Below, in pieces: positions 1-11,280 of a stretch of DNA of 64,000 bases. Origin of the DNA: Hyphomicrobium sp. (GTDB lineage: Bacteria; Pseudomonadota; Alphaproteobacteria; Rhizobiales; Hyphomicrobiaceae); assembly GCA_022843145.1 (NCBI GenBank), contig JALHOF010000001.1, positions 248,001-312,000 on the forward strand, written 5' to 3'. Positions within the stretch are counted from its first letter, which is position 1, and each line of letters starts with the position of its first letter. Both the position numbers and the translations under genes were made by a program. The notes beneath the pieces are model-generated. The model was not told the DNA's origin, made no database searches, and saw only the letters and a list, made by a program, of their open reading frames with translations.

Positions 1-895
1 CTTCTGCGCCCGAGATGATCTCGATGAGTTCTTTGGTGATCTGCGCCTGTCGCTGACGGTTGTACTTGATCGTCAGCTTGTTGATCATGTCGGCGGCGTT
101 GCGCGTGGCGTTGTCCATCGCGCTCATGCGCGCGCCCTGCTCGGATGCGGCGTTCTCGAGGAGGCCACGCAGCAACTGCGTCGAGATGTTCTGAGTGAGC
201 AGGAAGCTCAGCACTTCCTCCTCCGACGGTTCGTACTCGTAGACGGCAGTGGCGCCTTGCGTCGTCACCGCGCCGGACTTGCCCGAGACGGATGCGTCGG
301 CGATACGGGCGGGAATGAGCTGCAGTGCGGTCGGCTTTTGCGCAATCACCGACTTGAACTCGGCAAAGTACATCGTCGCGACGTCGAACTCGCCTTTTTC
401 AAACATCGCGAGCACCTTCGAGGAGACCTCCTCGGCATGGCCGGCGTTGACCTGTTTGATGCCGCGGAACTCGATGCGCTCGACGATCTGCCGGCCGAGA
501 TCGCGACGCAGGTTATCGGCGCCCTTGCGGCCGACGGTCAGGATCTTGACCGTCTTGCCCGCCGCCATCAGTTTGAGCGCGTCGGCGCGGGCGAGCTTGG
601 CGATGTTCGAATTGAAACCGCCGCACAGGCCACGCTCGGCGGTCATCACGATCAGCAAGTGCACCTGGTCCTTGCCGGTACCGACGAGCAGCGGCGACTG
701 ACCCTCGCGGGTCGGCACCTTGCTCGCAACGCTGGCCAGCACCTGATCCATGCGCTCGGCATACGGCCGAGCGGCGGTCGCGGCTTCCTGCGCACGGCGC
801 AGCTTGGCGGCCGCCACCATCTGCATCGCCTTGGTGATCTTCCGCGTCGCCTTGACCGAGGCAATGCGGTTCCGCATGTCCTTCAAACTCGCCAT
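1..895 (-). CDS. atpG: ATP synthase F1 subunit gamma (3' end cut by window edge)
   Basis: Central-stalk subunit of the F1Fo ATP synthase; it rotates inside the alpha3beta3 head and couples proton flow to ATP synthesis on the cytoplasmic face of the inner membrane. The frame starts at ATG 893-895 ([20 protein letters not shown]), the standard gamma N-terminus, and carries the conserved segment [11 protein letters not shown]. It stays open to position 1, where it reads LIEIISGAE, the usual end of the protein, so only a residue or two plus the stop are missing. It follows atpA by 29 bp in the canonical order atpH-atpA-atpG on the minus strand; atpD and atpC would be expected just outside the window. 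Confidence 0.96.
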   Translation of the reverse strand, partial: MASLKDMRNRIASVKATRKITKAMQMVAAAKLRRAQEAATAARPYAERMDQVLASVASKVPTREGQSPLLVGTGKDQVHLLIVMTAERGLCGGFNSNIAKLARADALKLMAAGKTVKILTVGRKGADNLRRDLGRQIVERIEFRGIKQVNAGHAEEVSSKVLAMFEKGEFDVATMYFAEFKSVIAQKPTALQLIPARIADASVSGKSGAVTTQGATAVYEYEPSEEEVLSFLLTQNISTQLLRGLLENAASEQGARMSAMDNATRNAADMINKLTIKYNRQRQAQITKELIEIISGAE

Positions 896-924
896 CGGGC
901 GCTCTCCTCAGATCGAGCCCCTGA

Positions 925-3149
<2,225 letters not shown>

Positions 3150-3631
3150 GCGCCGATCGTGGCGCCTTGGTTGCCTGGGTCATGCCCGTGAAGGGATCCG
3201 CCCGCATCGCCTAGCCCGCTTCGAGGGGCCCGCAACGGGTGGACAGCGTACCGTCAAAGCGAACAGCGGCGGGAACGCCCCGGCCTGCCACCCCCTTTAT
3301 GAAACCGAGTGGTCACTAGCATGTGTCTCCTGATCCTTCAACCGAGCCTGAGCAGGCCGGATTGCCGCATTCGGCACTGCAGCGTTAGTCTTTCGGACAA
3401 CTGGCCGAACAACTTGCAACTCGGTCGCCGACCGCTGAAGCGATCGCGGCCAGAAAACGGGCCATGCGCGAAGATGAATGGGAGCTGCAAGGCGCATTCA
3501 GAGAGCGTTCAACGCCGCGCCTGTATCTGGTCGGATAAGAGACACGCAAAGGATCCAATTGGGCCTTCGGGCGTTGTCTTGGGACCATGCCTCACCGGCA
3601 CCCAACTCCAACCAGGCCAGGGGGCCAAAAA
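3150..3631. other. 482-bp gap upstream of the atp operon
   Basis: No convincing gene. The divergent promoters of atpH (left) and the small secreted protein (right) must lie here, but I could not pick them out. A plus-strand frame at 3389-3538 (49 codons and a stop) reads like a charged helical protein end (EAIAARKRAMREDEWELQ) but has no start codon before an internal ATG at codon 27. It could be a gene remnant or chance. Confidence 0.5.
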
Positions 3632-3940
3632 ATGACCTTCTCACGCACGCTGACCAGCCTGTCCGTCGCCGCAGCCGTCGCGGCTGGCGCCCTGATTCCG
3701 CTCGCCTCGACCGCCGAGGCCGGCTCGCGACACTATCGCGGCCACGGCGCACACAACTTTTACGATGGCGGGCATGCCTACCGCCATGTCCGGCCCCGCC
3801 ATTACGGCTACAACAACGGTTATGGCTACGGCTACCGCAAGAAGCGCCGCAACCACGTCGGCCCCGCCATCGCTCTCGGCGTCGGCGCCCTGATGCTCGG
3901 GATTATCGCCTCCGAGCACCGTCGCGGCCGCCGCTACTAA
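3632..3940 (+). CDS. small secreted Gly/Tyr/His/Arg-rich protein
   Basis: A 102-residue protein with a clear Sec signal peptide (about residues 1-30, hydrophobic core SVAAAVAAGALIPLAS, cleavage likely after STAEA). The mature part is low-complexity, rich in His, Tyr, Gly and Arg, ending in a short hydrophobic helix (AIALGVGALMLGIIA) and a basic tail. ATG 3632 is chosen because AGGGGG lies about 7 bases upstream and the signal peptide begins there. Small secreted proteins of this style are common in Hyphomicrobiales and usually unannotated. Function unknown; the terminal hydrophobic stretch may hold it in a membrane. Confidence 0.75.
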   Translation: MTFSRTLTSLSVAAAVAAGALIPLASTAEAGSRHYRGHGAHNFYDGGHAYRHVRPRHYGYNNGYGYGYRKKRRNHVGPAIALGVGALMLGIIASEHRRGRRY

Positions 3941-3951
3941 AATTTTCTGTA

Positions 3952-3973
3952 GGTGGCGGAACCCTCCGCCACC
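3952..3973 (+). repeat. perfect 9-bp stem-loop after the small secreted protein gene
   Basis: GGTGGCGGA at 3952-3960 pairs perfectly with TCCGCCACC at 3965-3973 around a 4-base loop, 11 bases past the stop codon. There is no T-run, so it may protect the mRNA 3' end rather than terminate; a stronger terminator follows at 4027. Confidence 0.5.
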
Positions 3974-4026
3974 GAGACCGTTATGCCTGTATTCCTAGAG
4001 CGTGTGCTCTCCCCTCGCACACGACG

Positions 4027-4070
4027 AAAGGCCGGACCCCGCCCCCCCGCGGTCCGGCCTTTCACTTTTT
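4027..4070 (+). terminator. intrinsic terminator, probably bidirectional
   Basis: A 12-bp perfect stem (AAAGGCCGGACC at 4027-4038 with GGTCCGGCCTTT at 4051-4062) around a C-rich loop, followed by CACTTTTT. It closes the plus-strand small-protein gene. It also lies about 30 bp past the priA stop on the other strand, so it may serve both convergent genes. Confidence 0.8.
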
Positions 4071-4093
4071 CAGGCCTCGGCTCCCTCCAACCC

Positions 4094-6370
4094 TTACAGG
4101 AAGCTATAAGGGTCGATGTCGAGCGATATGCGGATGTCGTTGGGAAGTTTGGGCAATCCCGCATTCCAGGCGCGCAGGTAGGCCTGGATGTCGATTTCGC
4201 GCGGCGCCTTGACCAGGAGCCGCCAGCGGTGACGACCCCGGACAACCGCGATCGGTGCCTCGGCGGGACCCAGAACTTCGATTTTCTCTGACGACGGCGC
4301 GGCCCGGGCGATGTCGCGGGCGACGACAGCCGCGATTTCCTTGTCGCGCGCCGAGATGACGATTGCCGCCAGCCGGCCGTAGGGCGGCAGCAGGCCTCGC
4401 TGACGAGTCTCGATTTCGCGATTGAGGAACGCCTCGCGATCGCCTGAGATGATCGCCGCCATGACCGGATTCTCCGGCATGTGCGTCTGGATAAAGCCGC
4501 GACCGCGCGCGAAACTGCGCCCGGCCCGGCCCGTTACCTGGTGAAGGAGCTGGAACGTCCGCTCACCGGCGCGTGGATCGGCGCCCTGCGCCAGGCCTAG
4601 ATCACCGTCCACGATGCCGACCGTCGCGAGATCGGGAAAATGGTGTCCCTTGGCGACGATTTGCGTGCCGATGATGATCTGCGCCTCGCCGGTTTCGATG
4701 CGCTTGATGACCGCCCGCATCTCCTCCAGACCATGGATGAGATCGGACGACAGCAGTTCGACCTTGGCATCCGGCCAACGCTCGGCGACTTCCTCCGCGA
4801 CCCTCTCGATGCCGGGGCCGCAGGCGACGAGCGCGCCCGGCTCATGGCACTTCGGACACTTTTCCGGCATCGCCAGCGAAAATCCGCAGTGGTGACAATG
4901 CAGGCGATTGCGGAACCGATGCTCGACCAGCCAGGCCGTGCATTGCGGGCATTCGATGCGGTGGCCACAAGACCGGCACAGCGTCAGCGGTGCGTAGCCG
5001 CGCCGGTTGAGGAACAGAAGCGATTGTTGACCTTTGGCCATTGTCTCAGTCACCGCGTCGACGAGCGACGGCGCCAGCCAGCGACCCTTGTCGGGCTGCT
5101 CCTTGCGGAGGTCGATCGGCGTGATCTCCGGCAATTCCATGCCGTGAAAGCGGCCGGGCAGAACAAGGTGGCGGTAGCGGCCTGAGCGGGCGTTGACGTG
5201 GCTCTCGATCGACGGCGTGGCCGAGGCCAGCAGCACCGGAAACTTGCCGAGATTGCCGCGCACCACCGCCATGTCGCGGGCCTGATAATGCACACGGTCG
5301 TCCTGCTTGAACCCTGCGTCGTGCTCCTCGTCGACGACGATCAGCCCAAGGTCCTGGTAGGGCAGGAACAATGCAGACCGCGCGCCGACCACGACCCGCG
5401 CGTCACCCGTCGCGACCGCTTTCCAGATCCGCCCGCGCTCCGGCCCCGGCAGCGCCGAATGCCATTCCACCGGCTGGCAACCGAAGCGGCTCTCGAAGCG
5501 GCCGAGGAACTGCGAGGTCAGCGCGATTTCGGGCAGCATGATCAGCGCCTGATGGCCACGCTCCAACGCTCGCGCCACCGCCTCGTAATAAACTTCCGTC
5601 TTGCCCGAGCCGGTCACACCATCGAGCAGCGAGACGGAGTAGTTGTCCGCGTCCACCGCCGACATGAGCGCCGCGACGGCCTGTTGCTGGTCGCCGGAGA
5701 ACTCGACGGTCTGATGCCGCGGATTGGGCCGCGGACACTTTTTCTCCGGGATGGCAACCTCGACGAGGTTGCCGGCTGCGGCAAGGCCATCGATCACGCC
5801 TGTCGTGCATCCAGCCTCATGCGCCAAGGCCGATTTCGACCGAATGAGCCCGTCGGCGGCGATTTCGAGCGCACGCGTCCGGGCCGGTGACATGCGCGGC
5901 GGCGGCGCGGCTCCAGGCACGAGGGTGACGCCGAACCGCGGCTTCTGCGGCTCGAACACCGCCTGCGCGCTCATCATCATGCGCAGCACCATGCCGAGAG
6001 GCGCGAGCGTATATCGCGCAATCCACTCCGCGAACCGCAGCGCGATCAACGGCAGCGGCGGTGCGTCGAGGCGGCTATCGATCGTCTTCAACTTGAGGGG
6101 GCCCGACTTTTTGCGCTTGGGCGGCGGTGCCGCGTCATCCCCCTCGCCGGCGGCGGGCAGCTCGATCGCACGGTCCCACACGACGCCGATCCGCGTCTGC
6201 GGCCCGAATGGCACCAGCACAAACGCCCCCGGCTCCAGTGCCAACCCTGCTGGAACCGCGTAATCATAGGTCTGGTCGAGCGCAACCGGCAGCAGCACGG
6301 GCACGCGCCCGCCCGCCTCGCCCTGGGCGCCGTTGTCCATATGATCGAGAAGGCTATCCAAAGGGTCCAA
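4094..6370 (-). CDS. priA: primosomal protein N' (replication restart helicase PriA)
   Basis: Superfamily 2 DNA helicase that reloads the replisome at collapsed forks. The 758 residues show an N-terminal fork-binding domain, Walker A GVTGSGKTE at about 251-259, the DEEH box at about 347-350, a zinc-binding cluster of CxxC pairs (CRSCG, CPQC, CHHCG, CPKC) in the helicase lobe and the motif TQIVAKGHHFP. An insertion rich in Pro and Lys follows the first 80 residues. The first Met is used; a second at residue 11 is equally possible. It stands alone on the minus strand. Confidence 0.95.
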   Translation of the reverse strand: MDPLDSLLDHMDNGAQGEAGGRVPVLLPVALDQTYDYAVPAGLALEPGAFVLVPFGPQTRIGVVWDRAIELPAAGEGDDAAPPPKRKKSGPLKLKTIDSRLDAPPLPLIALRFAEWIARYTLAPLGMVLRMMMSAQAVFEPQKPRFGVTLVPGAAPPPRMSPARTRALEIAADGLIRSKSALAHEAGCTTGVIDGLAAAGNLVEVAIPEKKCPRPNPRHQTVEFSGDQQQAVAALMSAVDADNYSVSLLDGVTGSGKTEVYYEAVARALERGHQALIMLPEIALTSQFLGRFESRFGCQPVEWHSALPGPERGRIWKAVATGDARVVVGARSALFLPYQDLGLIVVDEEHDAGFKQDDRVHYQARDMAVVRGNLGKFPVLLASATPSIESHVNARSGRYRHLVLPGRFHGMELPEITPIDLRKEQPDKGRWLAPSLVDAVTETMAKGQQSLLFLNRRGYAPLTLCRSCGHRIECPQCTAWLVEHRFRNRLHCHHCGFSLAMPEKCPKCHEPGALVACGPGIERVAEEVAERWPDAKVELLSSDLIHGLEEMRAVIKRIETGEAQIIIGTQIVAKGHHFPDLATVGIVDGDLGLAQGADPRAGERTFQLLHQVTGRAGRSFARGRGFIQTHMPENPVMAAIISGDREAFLNREIETRQRGLLPPYGRLAAIVISARDKEIAAVVARDIARAAPSSEKIEVLGPAEAPIAVVRGRHRWRLLVKAPREIDIQAYLRAWNAGLPKLPNDIRISLDIDPYSFL

Positions 6371-6530
6371 CGCTGGATTAGAAGCTTGCAGCGACGAATC
6401 GCACTCTTAACCTAGTGATGCCGATGAGGCGAACAGAGGGCGGTCGTTGGCTTGGCGCACAGCCTCGGTCGACAGCATCAGGCGGGGGCGAACCGCACGC
6501 CGATGCGCGGAATGGAAGGACTGACACGGA

Positions 6531-7187
6531 ATGAAATTTTTCGTCGACACCGCCGAGTTGAACGACATTCGCGAGCTGGCCTCGACCGGGCTTCTCGACG
6601 GCGTCACCACCAATCCGTCATTGATCGCCAAGTCGGGCCGCGATTTCAAGGAGACCATCGCCGAGATCTGCAAGGTCGTCTCGGGTCCGGTCTCCGCCGA
6701 GGTCGCCGCGACCGATTATGACGGCATGATGCGTGAAGCCGAAGTTCTGCGAAAGATCGCCGCGCACGTCACAATCAAAGTTCCGATGACACTCGACGGC
6801 CTCAAGGCGTGCAAGGCGCTGACCGGCGACGGCACGATGGTCAACGTCACGCTTTGCTTCTCCGCCAATCAAGCGCTGCTGGCAGCGAAGGCCGGCGCGA
6901 CGTTCGTGTCGCCGTTCATTGGCCGCCTCGATGATATCGGCCTCGACGGGATGGAGTTGATCCGCGAGATCCGCGCCATCTACGACAACTACGACGACTT
7001 CCGCACCGACATCCTCGCGGCGTCGATCCGCACGGTCAATCACGTCAGGGACGCCGCTCTCATCGGCGCCGATGTCGCCACAGTGCCACCGGCGATCCTG
7101 AAGGCGCTGGTCAAGCATCCGCTCACCGACGCTGGTTTGACCCAATTCGTGGCCGACTGGAAAAAGACCGGTCAGTCGATACTCTAA
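6531..7187 (+). CDS. tal: small transaldolase (TalC/MipB subfamily)
   Basis: A 218-residue TIM-barrel Schiff-base enzyme of the pentose phosphate pathway. The start [24 protein letters not shown], and the lysine in TIKVPMT (K83) define the short transaldolase / fructose-6-phosphate aldolase group. Two positions separate the activities. E. coli FsaA has Gln59 and Tyr131; this protein has Glu57 (SAEVAAT) and Phe129 (SPFIGR) there, as in B. subtilis transaldolase. I therefore infer a true transaldolase, although automated naming often says fructose-6-phosphate aldolase. It is a single gene, with a TTAACC half-site (CtrA-like) in the upstream gap. Confidence 0.93.
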   Translation: MKFFVDTAELNDIRELASTGLLDGVTTNPSLIAKSGRDFKETIAEICKVVSGPVSAEVAATDYDGMMREAEVLRKIAAHVTIKVPMTLDGLKACKALTGDGTMVNVTLCFSANQALLAAKAGATFVSPFIGRLDDIGLDGMELIREIRAIYDNYDDFRTDILAASIRTVNHVRDAALIGADVATVPPAILKALVKHPLTDAGLTQFVADWKKTGQSIL

Positions 7188-7190
7188 GTT

Positions 7191-7224
7191 CTTGCGCTCC
7201 GGATGCCCACGAACATCCGCGCCG
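7191..7224 (+). repeat. single copy of the dispersed hairpin repeat
   Basis: Immediately after tal, a stretch starting TTGCGCTCCGGATGCCCAC and ending ATCCGCGCC resembles the core of the tandem repeats at 18182 and 20723 (GGCGCTTC..TGCCCAC..GGCA..CCGCGCC). The inner GGAT/ATCC and outer GCGC parts can pair. Identity is partial; family membership is inferred from the shared TGCCCAC core and the flanking GCGC arms. Confidence 0.45.
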
Positions 7225-7413
7225 GCACTTCCGCCGGATCGTAAACACGAGCACAGTTCGCGTCGGTTCACTGTCCTGTGATGCCGCGCGGTGGAACATT
7301 CGACGACACATCACGTTTCAACTCCAATGGATCGCATCGCGCAGACAACGCGCGTGGGACCTGCGCCGGACTTGGCAGAGGTTCCGTCGGCGATCCCACT
7401 TCAGGAGGATGAC

Positions 7414-7920
7414 ATGATGCAAAAACACACAACGGCCCGATTACTCGGCCTGACGGCAACGATGGCGCTGATGATGGGCTTCTCCACCAATCTCGCCAGC
7501 GCCGCACCGATGGCTCCGGGAGCAGCCTTGCTTCCGGCCGCCGCAGCCGATCTCAACTCGCGCAGCGATCTTGTCCAACAGGTCCAGTTTGGTAGGCGCG
7601 GCATCCGTGGCGGACGAGGTTTCGCCGGTAATCGCGCCTTCCGCGGTAACCGTGGCGTCCGCGTCGGTCGCGGGTTTCGTGGCAACCGCTGGGCCGGACG
7701 TGGTCGCGGACGCGGTCTCGGGTGGGTCGGCCCTGCCATCGTCGGCAGCGCGATCATCGGCGGCGCTCTTGCGGGATCGCGCTACTCATACGGTAGCAGC
7801 AGCTACGGAAGTGCAGAGCAGCGCTGTGACGAGGCCTATCGCTCGTACCGGCACTCTGACGGCACTTACCAGCCCTATGGCGGCGGGCCGCGTGAACTTT
7901 GCCCCTATCTGCGGAACTGA
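7414..7920 (+). CDS. BA14K-like secreted protein
   Basis: A 168-residue exported protein. ATG 7414 is chosen because AGGAGGA lies 5 bases upstream (7403-7409) and the signal peptide follows directly (hydrophobic TATMALMMGFSTNLASAA). The middle is a Gly/Arg-rich low-complexity stretch with repeated RGNR/RGxRG units, then a glycine-rich hydrophobic segment (VGPAIVGSAIIGGALAG). The C-terminus (CDEAYRSYRHSDGTYQPY, then two residues on GG..CPY) matches the BA14K pattern of a YRSYDPxxGTY-like motif followed by a final Cys. BA14K was described as an immunoreactive Brucella surface protein; a cell-surface role is inferred only. Confidence 0.8.
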   Translation: MMQKHTTARLLGLTATMALMMGFSTNLASAAPMAPGAALLPAAAADLNSRSDLVQQVQFGRRGIRGGRGFAGNRAFRGNRGVRVGRGFRGNRWAGRGRGRGLGWVGPAIVGSAIIGGALAGSRYSYGSSSYGSAEQRCDEAYRSYRHSDGTYQPYGGGPRELCPYLRN

Positions 7921-7954
7921 CACGGCTTAACCCCGTGAAGGTTTAGGGGCAATC

Positions 7955-7992
7955 GGGCCGGAAGCGCACGCGCAAGCGGACGCTTTCGGCCC
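7955..7992 (+). terminator. terminator-like hairpin after the BA14K-like gene
   Basis: GGGCCGGAAGCG (7955-7966) pairs with CGCTTTCGGCCC (7981-7992) with one G-T wobble around a 14-base loop, 34 bases past the stop. It lacks a T-run, so termination is likely but not certain. Confidence 0.5.
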
Positions 7993-8040
7993 ATCCTCGT
8001 TCGAGCAGGCCGATCTCAGCAGCTCCCTGCCTAGTTTGTG

Positions 8041-8055
8041 TTAATCTTCCTTTAA
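8041..8055 (+). promoter_or_regulatory. full CtrA-type box upstream of xerC
   Basis: TTAA (8041-8044), seven bases, TTAA (8052-8055), followed by CCAT. This is the complete TTAA-N7-TTAA arrangement bound by the alphaproteobacterial cell-cycle regulator CtrA, placed 25 bp before the xerC start where it could control the promoter. Confidence 0.55.
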
Positions 8056-8080
8056 CCATCTGCCCGCAACGCTCGGCTGC

Positions 8081-9067
8081 ATGATGTCATCACGCGCGCC
8101 ACGCTCCGATACTGAAGACCGGCCATCGCCTGGCGAATTGCCGCTCGGCCGGGACCTCGACCGCGCCGTTTCCGATTGGCTCGCGCATCTCGCTCACGAT
8201 CGCGGACACGCCGGCCACACGCTCGAAGCCTACGCGCGCGACCTGCGCCAATTTCTGGGCTTTGTCGCATCCCATCTCGGTTACGCGCCATGCCTCGGCG
8301 ACCTCGCCCGGCTCAACGCCAAAACCGTGCGCGGGTTTCTCGCACAACGCCGCCGCACAGGCGTTCAGTCCCGCTCCCTCGCCCGTTCGCTGTCCGCATT
8401 GCGCACGTTCTTCCGTTGGCTTGAAACCGGCGATACGTTGAAGAACCGCGCGGTCTTGCAGGTCGCGCTCCCCAAAATCCCGCACTCCGTGCCGAAGCCT
8501 CTCAACGTCGACAAGGCGATGTCGGTCGTCTCGCCAGGCATGGACGCGGATCTCGATTGGGTCGCCGCCCGCGATACCGCTGTGCTGTTGCTGCTCTACG
8601 GCTGCGGGCTGCGCATTTCCGAAGCGCTCGGCATCTGCGTCCGCGACGCGCCGCTGCCGGGCCGAGACACACTCCGCATCGTCGGCAAGGGCGGCAAGGA
8701 GCGCATGGTTCCCGTGTTGCCGGTCACGCAATCCGCCGTCGCCCGCTATATCACGCTTTGTCCCTATCCGATGACACCCGACACGCCGCTCTTTCTCGGC
8801 GCGAAGGGCGGCCCGCTGTCGCCGCGCCTGATCCAGCTCGCGATGGAGAAGCTACGCTTGGAACTTTCCCTCCCCGCGACCGCAACGCCGCACGCCCTGC
8901 GCCACTCTTTCGCCACCCACCTGCTATCGGCGGGCGCCGATCTGCGGCAGATCCAGGAGCTGCTCGGCCACGCCTCGCTCTCGACGACCCAAGTTTATAC
9001 CGAGGTCGATCGCGACCGGCTGCTTGCCGTCTATGACAGCGCCCACCCGCGCGCGAAGCAGAGCTGA
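8081..9067 (+). CDS. xerC: tyrosine recombinase XerC
   Basis: Site-specific recombinase that, with XerD, resolves chromosome dimers at dif during division. The 328-residue protein has the N-terminal SAM-like core-binding domain (HTLEAYARDLRQFLGF) and the catalytic domain with Arg178 (GCGLRISEAL), the GKGGKER loop, His271/Arg274 (HALRHSFATH), His297 (LLGHASLS) and nucleophile Tyr306 (TQVYTEVD). All catalytic residues are present. Assignment to XerC rather than XerD rests on general resemblance; a phage integrase is unlikely in this conserved setting. ATG 8081 or the next ATG at 8084 may be used. A CtrA-type box lies just upstream. Confidence 0.9.
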   Translation: MMSSRAPRSDTEDRPSPGELPLGRDLDRAVSDWLAHLAHDRGHAGHTLEAYARDLRQFLGFVASHLGYAPCLGDLARLNAKTVRGFLAQRRRTGVQSRSLARSLSALRTFFRWLETGDTLKNRAVLQVALPKIPHSVPKPLNVDKAMSVVSPGMDADLDWVAARDTAVLLLLYGCGLRISEALGICVRDAPLPGRDTLRIVGKGGKERMVPVLPVTQSAVARYITLCPYPMTPDTPLFLGAKGGPLSPRLIQLAMEKLRLELSLPATATPHALRHSFATHLLSAGADLRQIQELLGHASLSTTQVYTEVDRDRLLAVYDSAHPRAKQS

Positions 9068-9164
9068 ACCATATTTATACCAAGTATCGCCGCGAGGATG
9101 CTCAAGCCCCTTTGGTTGGGCATACTGGACCGATCGCGCATCCTTCAGCCAAGCAGGTGCCGCC

Positions 9165-10196
9165 ATGTCTCACGGCTTCATATCCCTCATTCTGGCATCG
9201 CTCGTCGCATTTCCTGCGGCCGTGGGTGCCGCGCCGAAAGCCGAGCCCCAGACGCCCGAGCCGCACCGTGCATGCCGCGGGGTCGACATGCTCGATGAAT
9301 TGAAGTCGAGCGATCCCGCGCTGCATACGCGCATTATCGATCAGGCGGCGCAGGTCGAGAATAGCAACGCCATCCTGTGGCGGATCGAAAGACCCGGCGC
9401 GGCGCCGTCGCACCTGTTCGGCACCATGCACGTCTCCGACACCCGCATCACGACGTTGAGCGCGGCCGCGGCCAATGCGCTCCACGGCTCCAAGGCCGTG
9501 TTGCTCGAGGTCAAGGATCTCTCGCCCAAGGCCACTGCTGCGGCAGTCGCCAAGTCGGCCAATCTGATGATCTTCACCGATGGCCGGCGACTCGACAAAC
9601 TCCTGTCGCCGGAGGATTTCGCGACGGTGAAATCGCTGGTTTCGAAGTCGGGGATGCCCGGCGATCTGGCATCCGTCATCCGCCCCTGGCTCGTCTCCAC
9701 GCTGCTGGCGGTTTCCGATTGCGAGCGCAAGAACGCCGAGGCCGGCCATCCCGTGCTCGACAGCAAGATCGGCGCGGAGGCGCAAGCCCGCAAGATCCGC
9801 GTGATCGGCCTCGAAACCATCGAGAGCCAGCTCGCGGCGATGTCGGCGATCCCCGACACCGAGCAGGTCGAAATGCTGCGCGCGGGGCTCAAGTATGCGA
9901 CCCGCATCGACGACATGCTGGAGACGCTGACGCAAATGTATGTGAAGCGATCGATGGGCGCGGCGATGCCGTTCAACATCGCACTCGCCTCCACCGCCGG
10001 CGTCAAGCCGGATGCGTTCAAGGGCTTCCAGCACGAGCTGCTGACCAAGCGCAACCGCAAGATGCTCGATGGCGCGCGACCGCTCGTCGACAAGGGCGGG
10101 GCCTTCATCGCCGTCGGCGCGCTGCACCTCTCCGGCCCGGCAGGGCTCGTCAAGCTGTTCCGCGACGCCGGCTACACCGTGACGGCGGTCGACTAG
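9165..10196 (+). CDS. TraB/GumN family exported protein
   Basis: A 343-residue protein with a signal peptide (MSHGFISLILASLVAFPAAV). The TraB/PrgY/GumN fold is shown by the N-terminal SHLFGTMHVSD motif, a central conserved Glu segment (VLLEVKDLS) and the C-terminal GALHLSGPAGL motif. These GxxH-type motifs suggest a metal-dependent hydrolase, but no substrate is established for bacterial members. ATG 9165 starts the signal peptide; an upstream frame extension is rejected because it runs back into xerC. It is convergent with gshB, whose stop lies only 5 bp away. Confidence 0.85.
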   Translation: MSHGFISLILASLVAFPAAVGAAPKAEPQTPEPHRACRGVDMLDELKSSDPALHTRIIDQAAQVENSNAILWRIERPGAAPSHLFGTMHVSDTRITTLSAAAANALHGSKAVLLEVKDLSPKATAAAVAKSANLMIFTDGRRLDKLLSPEDFATVKSLVSKSGMPGDLASVIRPWLVSTLLAVSDCERKNAEAGHPVLDSKIGAEAQARKIRVIGLETIESQLAAMSAIPDTEQVEMLRAGLKYATRIDDMLETLTQMYVKRSMGAAMPFNIALASTAGVKPDAFKGFQHELLTKRNRKMLDGARPLVDKGGAFIAVGALHLSGPAGLVKLFRDAGYTVTAVD

Positions 10197-10200
10197 CGCG

Positions 10201-11148
10201 TCACGCACGCCCCGCCTTAACCCGCGCCTCGATCGCGTCCCAGATCATGGCGGCGATGTCGTTGCCGCCGAACGCCTTGACCTGGCGGATGCCGGTCGGC
10301 GACGTGACGTTGATCTCGGTGAGGTAATCGCCGATCACATCGATGCCGGTGAAAATCAGGCCGCGTCGTTTCAACTCCGGTCCGAGCCGCGCGCAGATTT
10401 CGCGCTCCCGCGCCGTCAGATCCGTCTTCGCCGCCGTGCCGCCGACGTGCAGGTTCGACCGCGTCTCGCCCTCCGCCGGCACGCGGTTGATCGCGCCCGC
10501 GACCTCGCCGTCGACCAGGATGATCCGTTTGTCGCCGCGCCGCACTTCCGCGCGATACTCCTGCACCATGAACGGCTCGCGGAACACGGTCTGAAACAGC
10601 TCGACCAACGCGCCAAGGTTGGTATCCTCCGGCCGGATGCGGAACACCGACGCGCCGCCGTTGCCGTAAAGCGGCTTCAGGATGATATCCTTATAGCGAG
10701 CGCGGAACTCGATCACGTCGGCCAGCGCCCGCGTCACCATCGTCGCCGGCATCAGATCGAGGAAGTCCAGCACCCAGATCTTCTCGGGCGCATTGCGAAC
10801 GTGCGCGGGGTCGTTGACGACGAGCGTTTTCGGGTGGATGCGCTCCAAGAGGTGTGTCGAAGTGATGTACGCCATGTCGAACGGCGGATCCTGACGCAGC
10901 AGCACCACGTCCTGTGTCGAAAGATCGATCGCCCGGGGGTTCGATACGCGATAGTGCGCGCCGATCTGGTCCTCGACCTCCAGCGTCTCGCCGCGCGCCA
11001 TGAGCTTCGCGCCGTCGAGGCACAGGCTCTGCGGCGTGTAATAGAACATCTCGTGCCCGCGGCTCTGGGCCTCGAGCAGCAGCGCGAACGTCGAATCGCC
11101 GCGAATGTCGATGCGGTCGACGGGGTCCATCTGACAGGCGATCTTCAA
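10201..11148 (-). CDS. gshB: glutathione synthetase
   Basis: ATP-grasp ligase joining gamma-glutamylcysteine and glycine to make glutathione. Diagnostic pieces are [19 protein letters not shown] at the N-terminus, [28 protein letters not shown], and the C-terminal [19 protein letters not shown]. The start is TTG at 11146-11148, preceded by AAGGAG with a 7-base spacer, giving 315 residues, the length of E. coli GshB. The longer ATG frame from 11220 adds 24 residues foreign to the family. It lies downstream of yraN on the same strand, a frequent proteobacterial pairing. Confidence 0.95.
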   Translation of the reverse strand: MKIACQMDPVDRIDIRGDSTFALLLEAQSRGHEMFYYTPQSLCLDGAKLMARGETLEVEDQIGAHYRVSNPRAIDLSTQDVVLLRQDPPFDMAYITSTHLLERIHPKTLVVNDPAHVRNAPEKIWVLDFLDLMPATMVTRALADVIEFRARYKDIILKPLYGNGGASVFRIRPEDTNLGALVELFQTVFREPFMVQEYRAEVRRGDKRIILVDGEVAGAINRVPAEGETRSNLHVGGTAAKTDLTAREREICARLGPELKRRGLIFTGIDVIGDYLTEINVTSPTGIRQVKAFGGNDIAAMIWDAIEARVKAGRA

Positions 11149-11280
11149 CCGGCTGCTCCTTGGTTTGCGCGGGCGTCCATCGCCGCTTGCATGCGCGTTA
11201 TCGCCCAGGGCAACGCGCACCCGGCAATGGATTATGGGGAGTGCTCACGGACTTTGCCAGCGCATCACGGAATTGACCCG

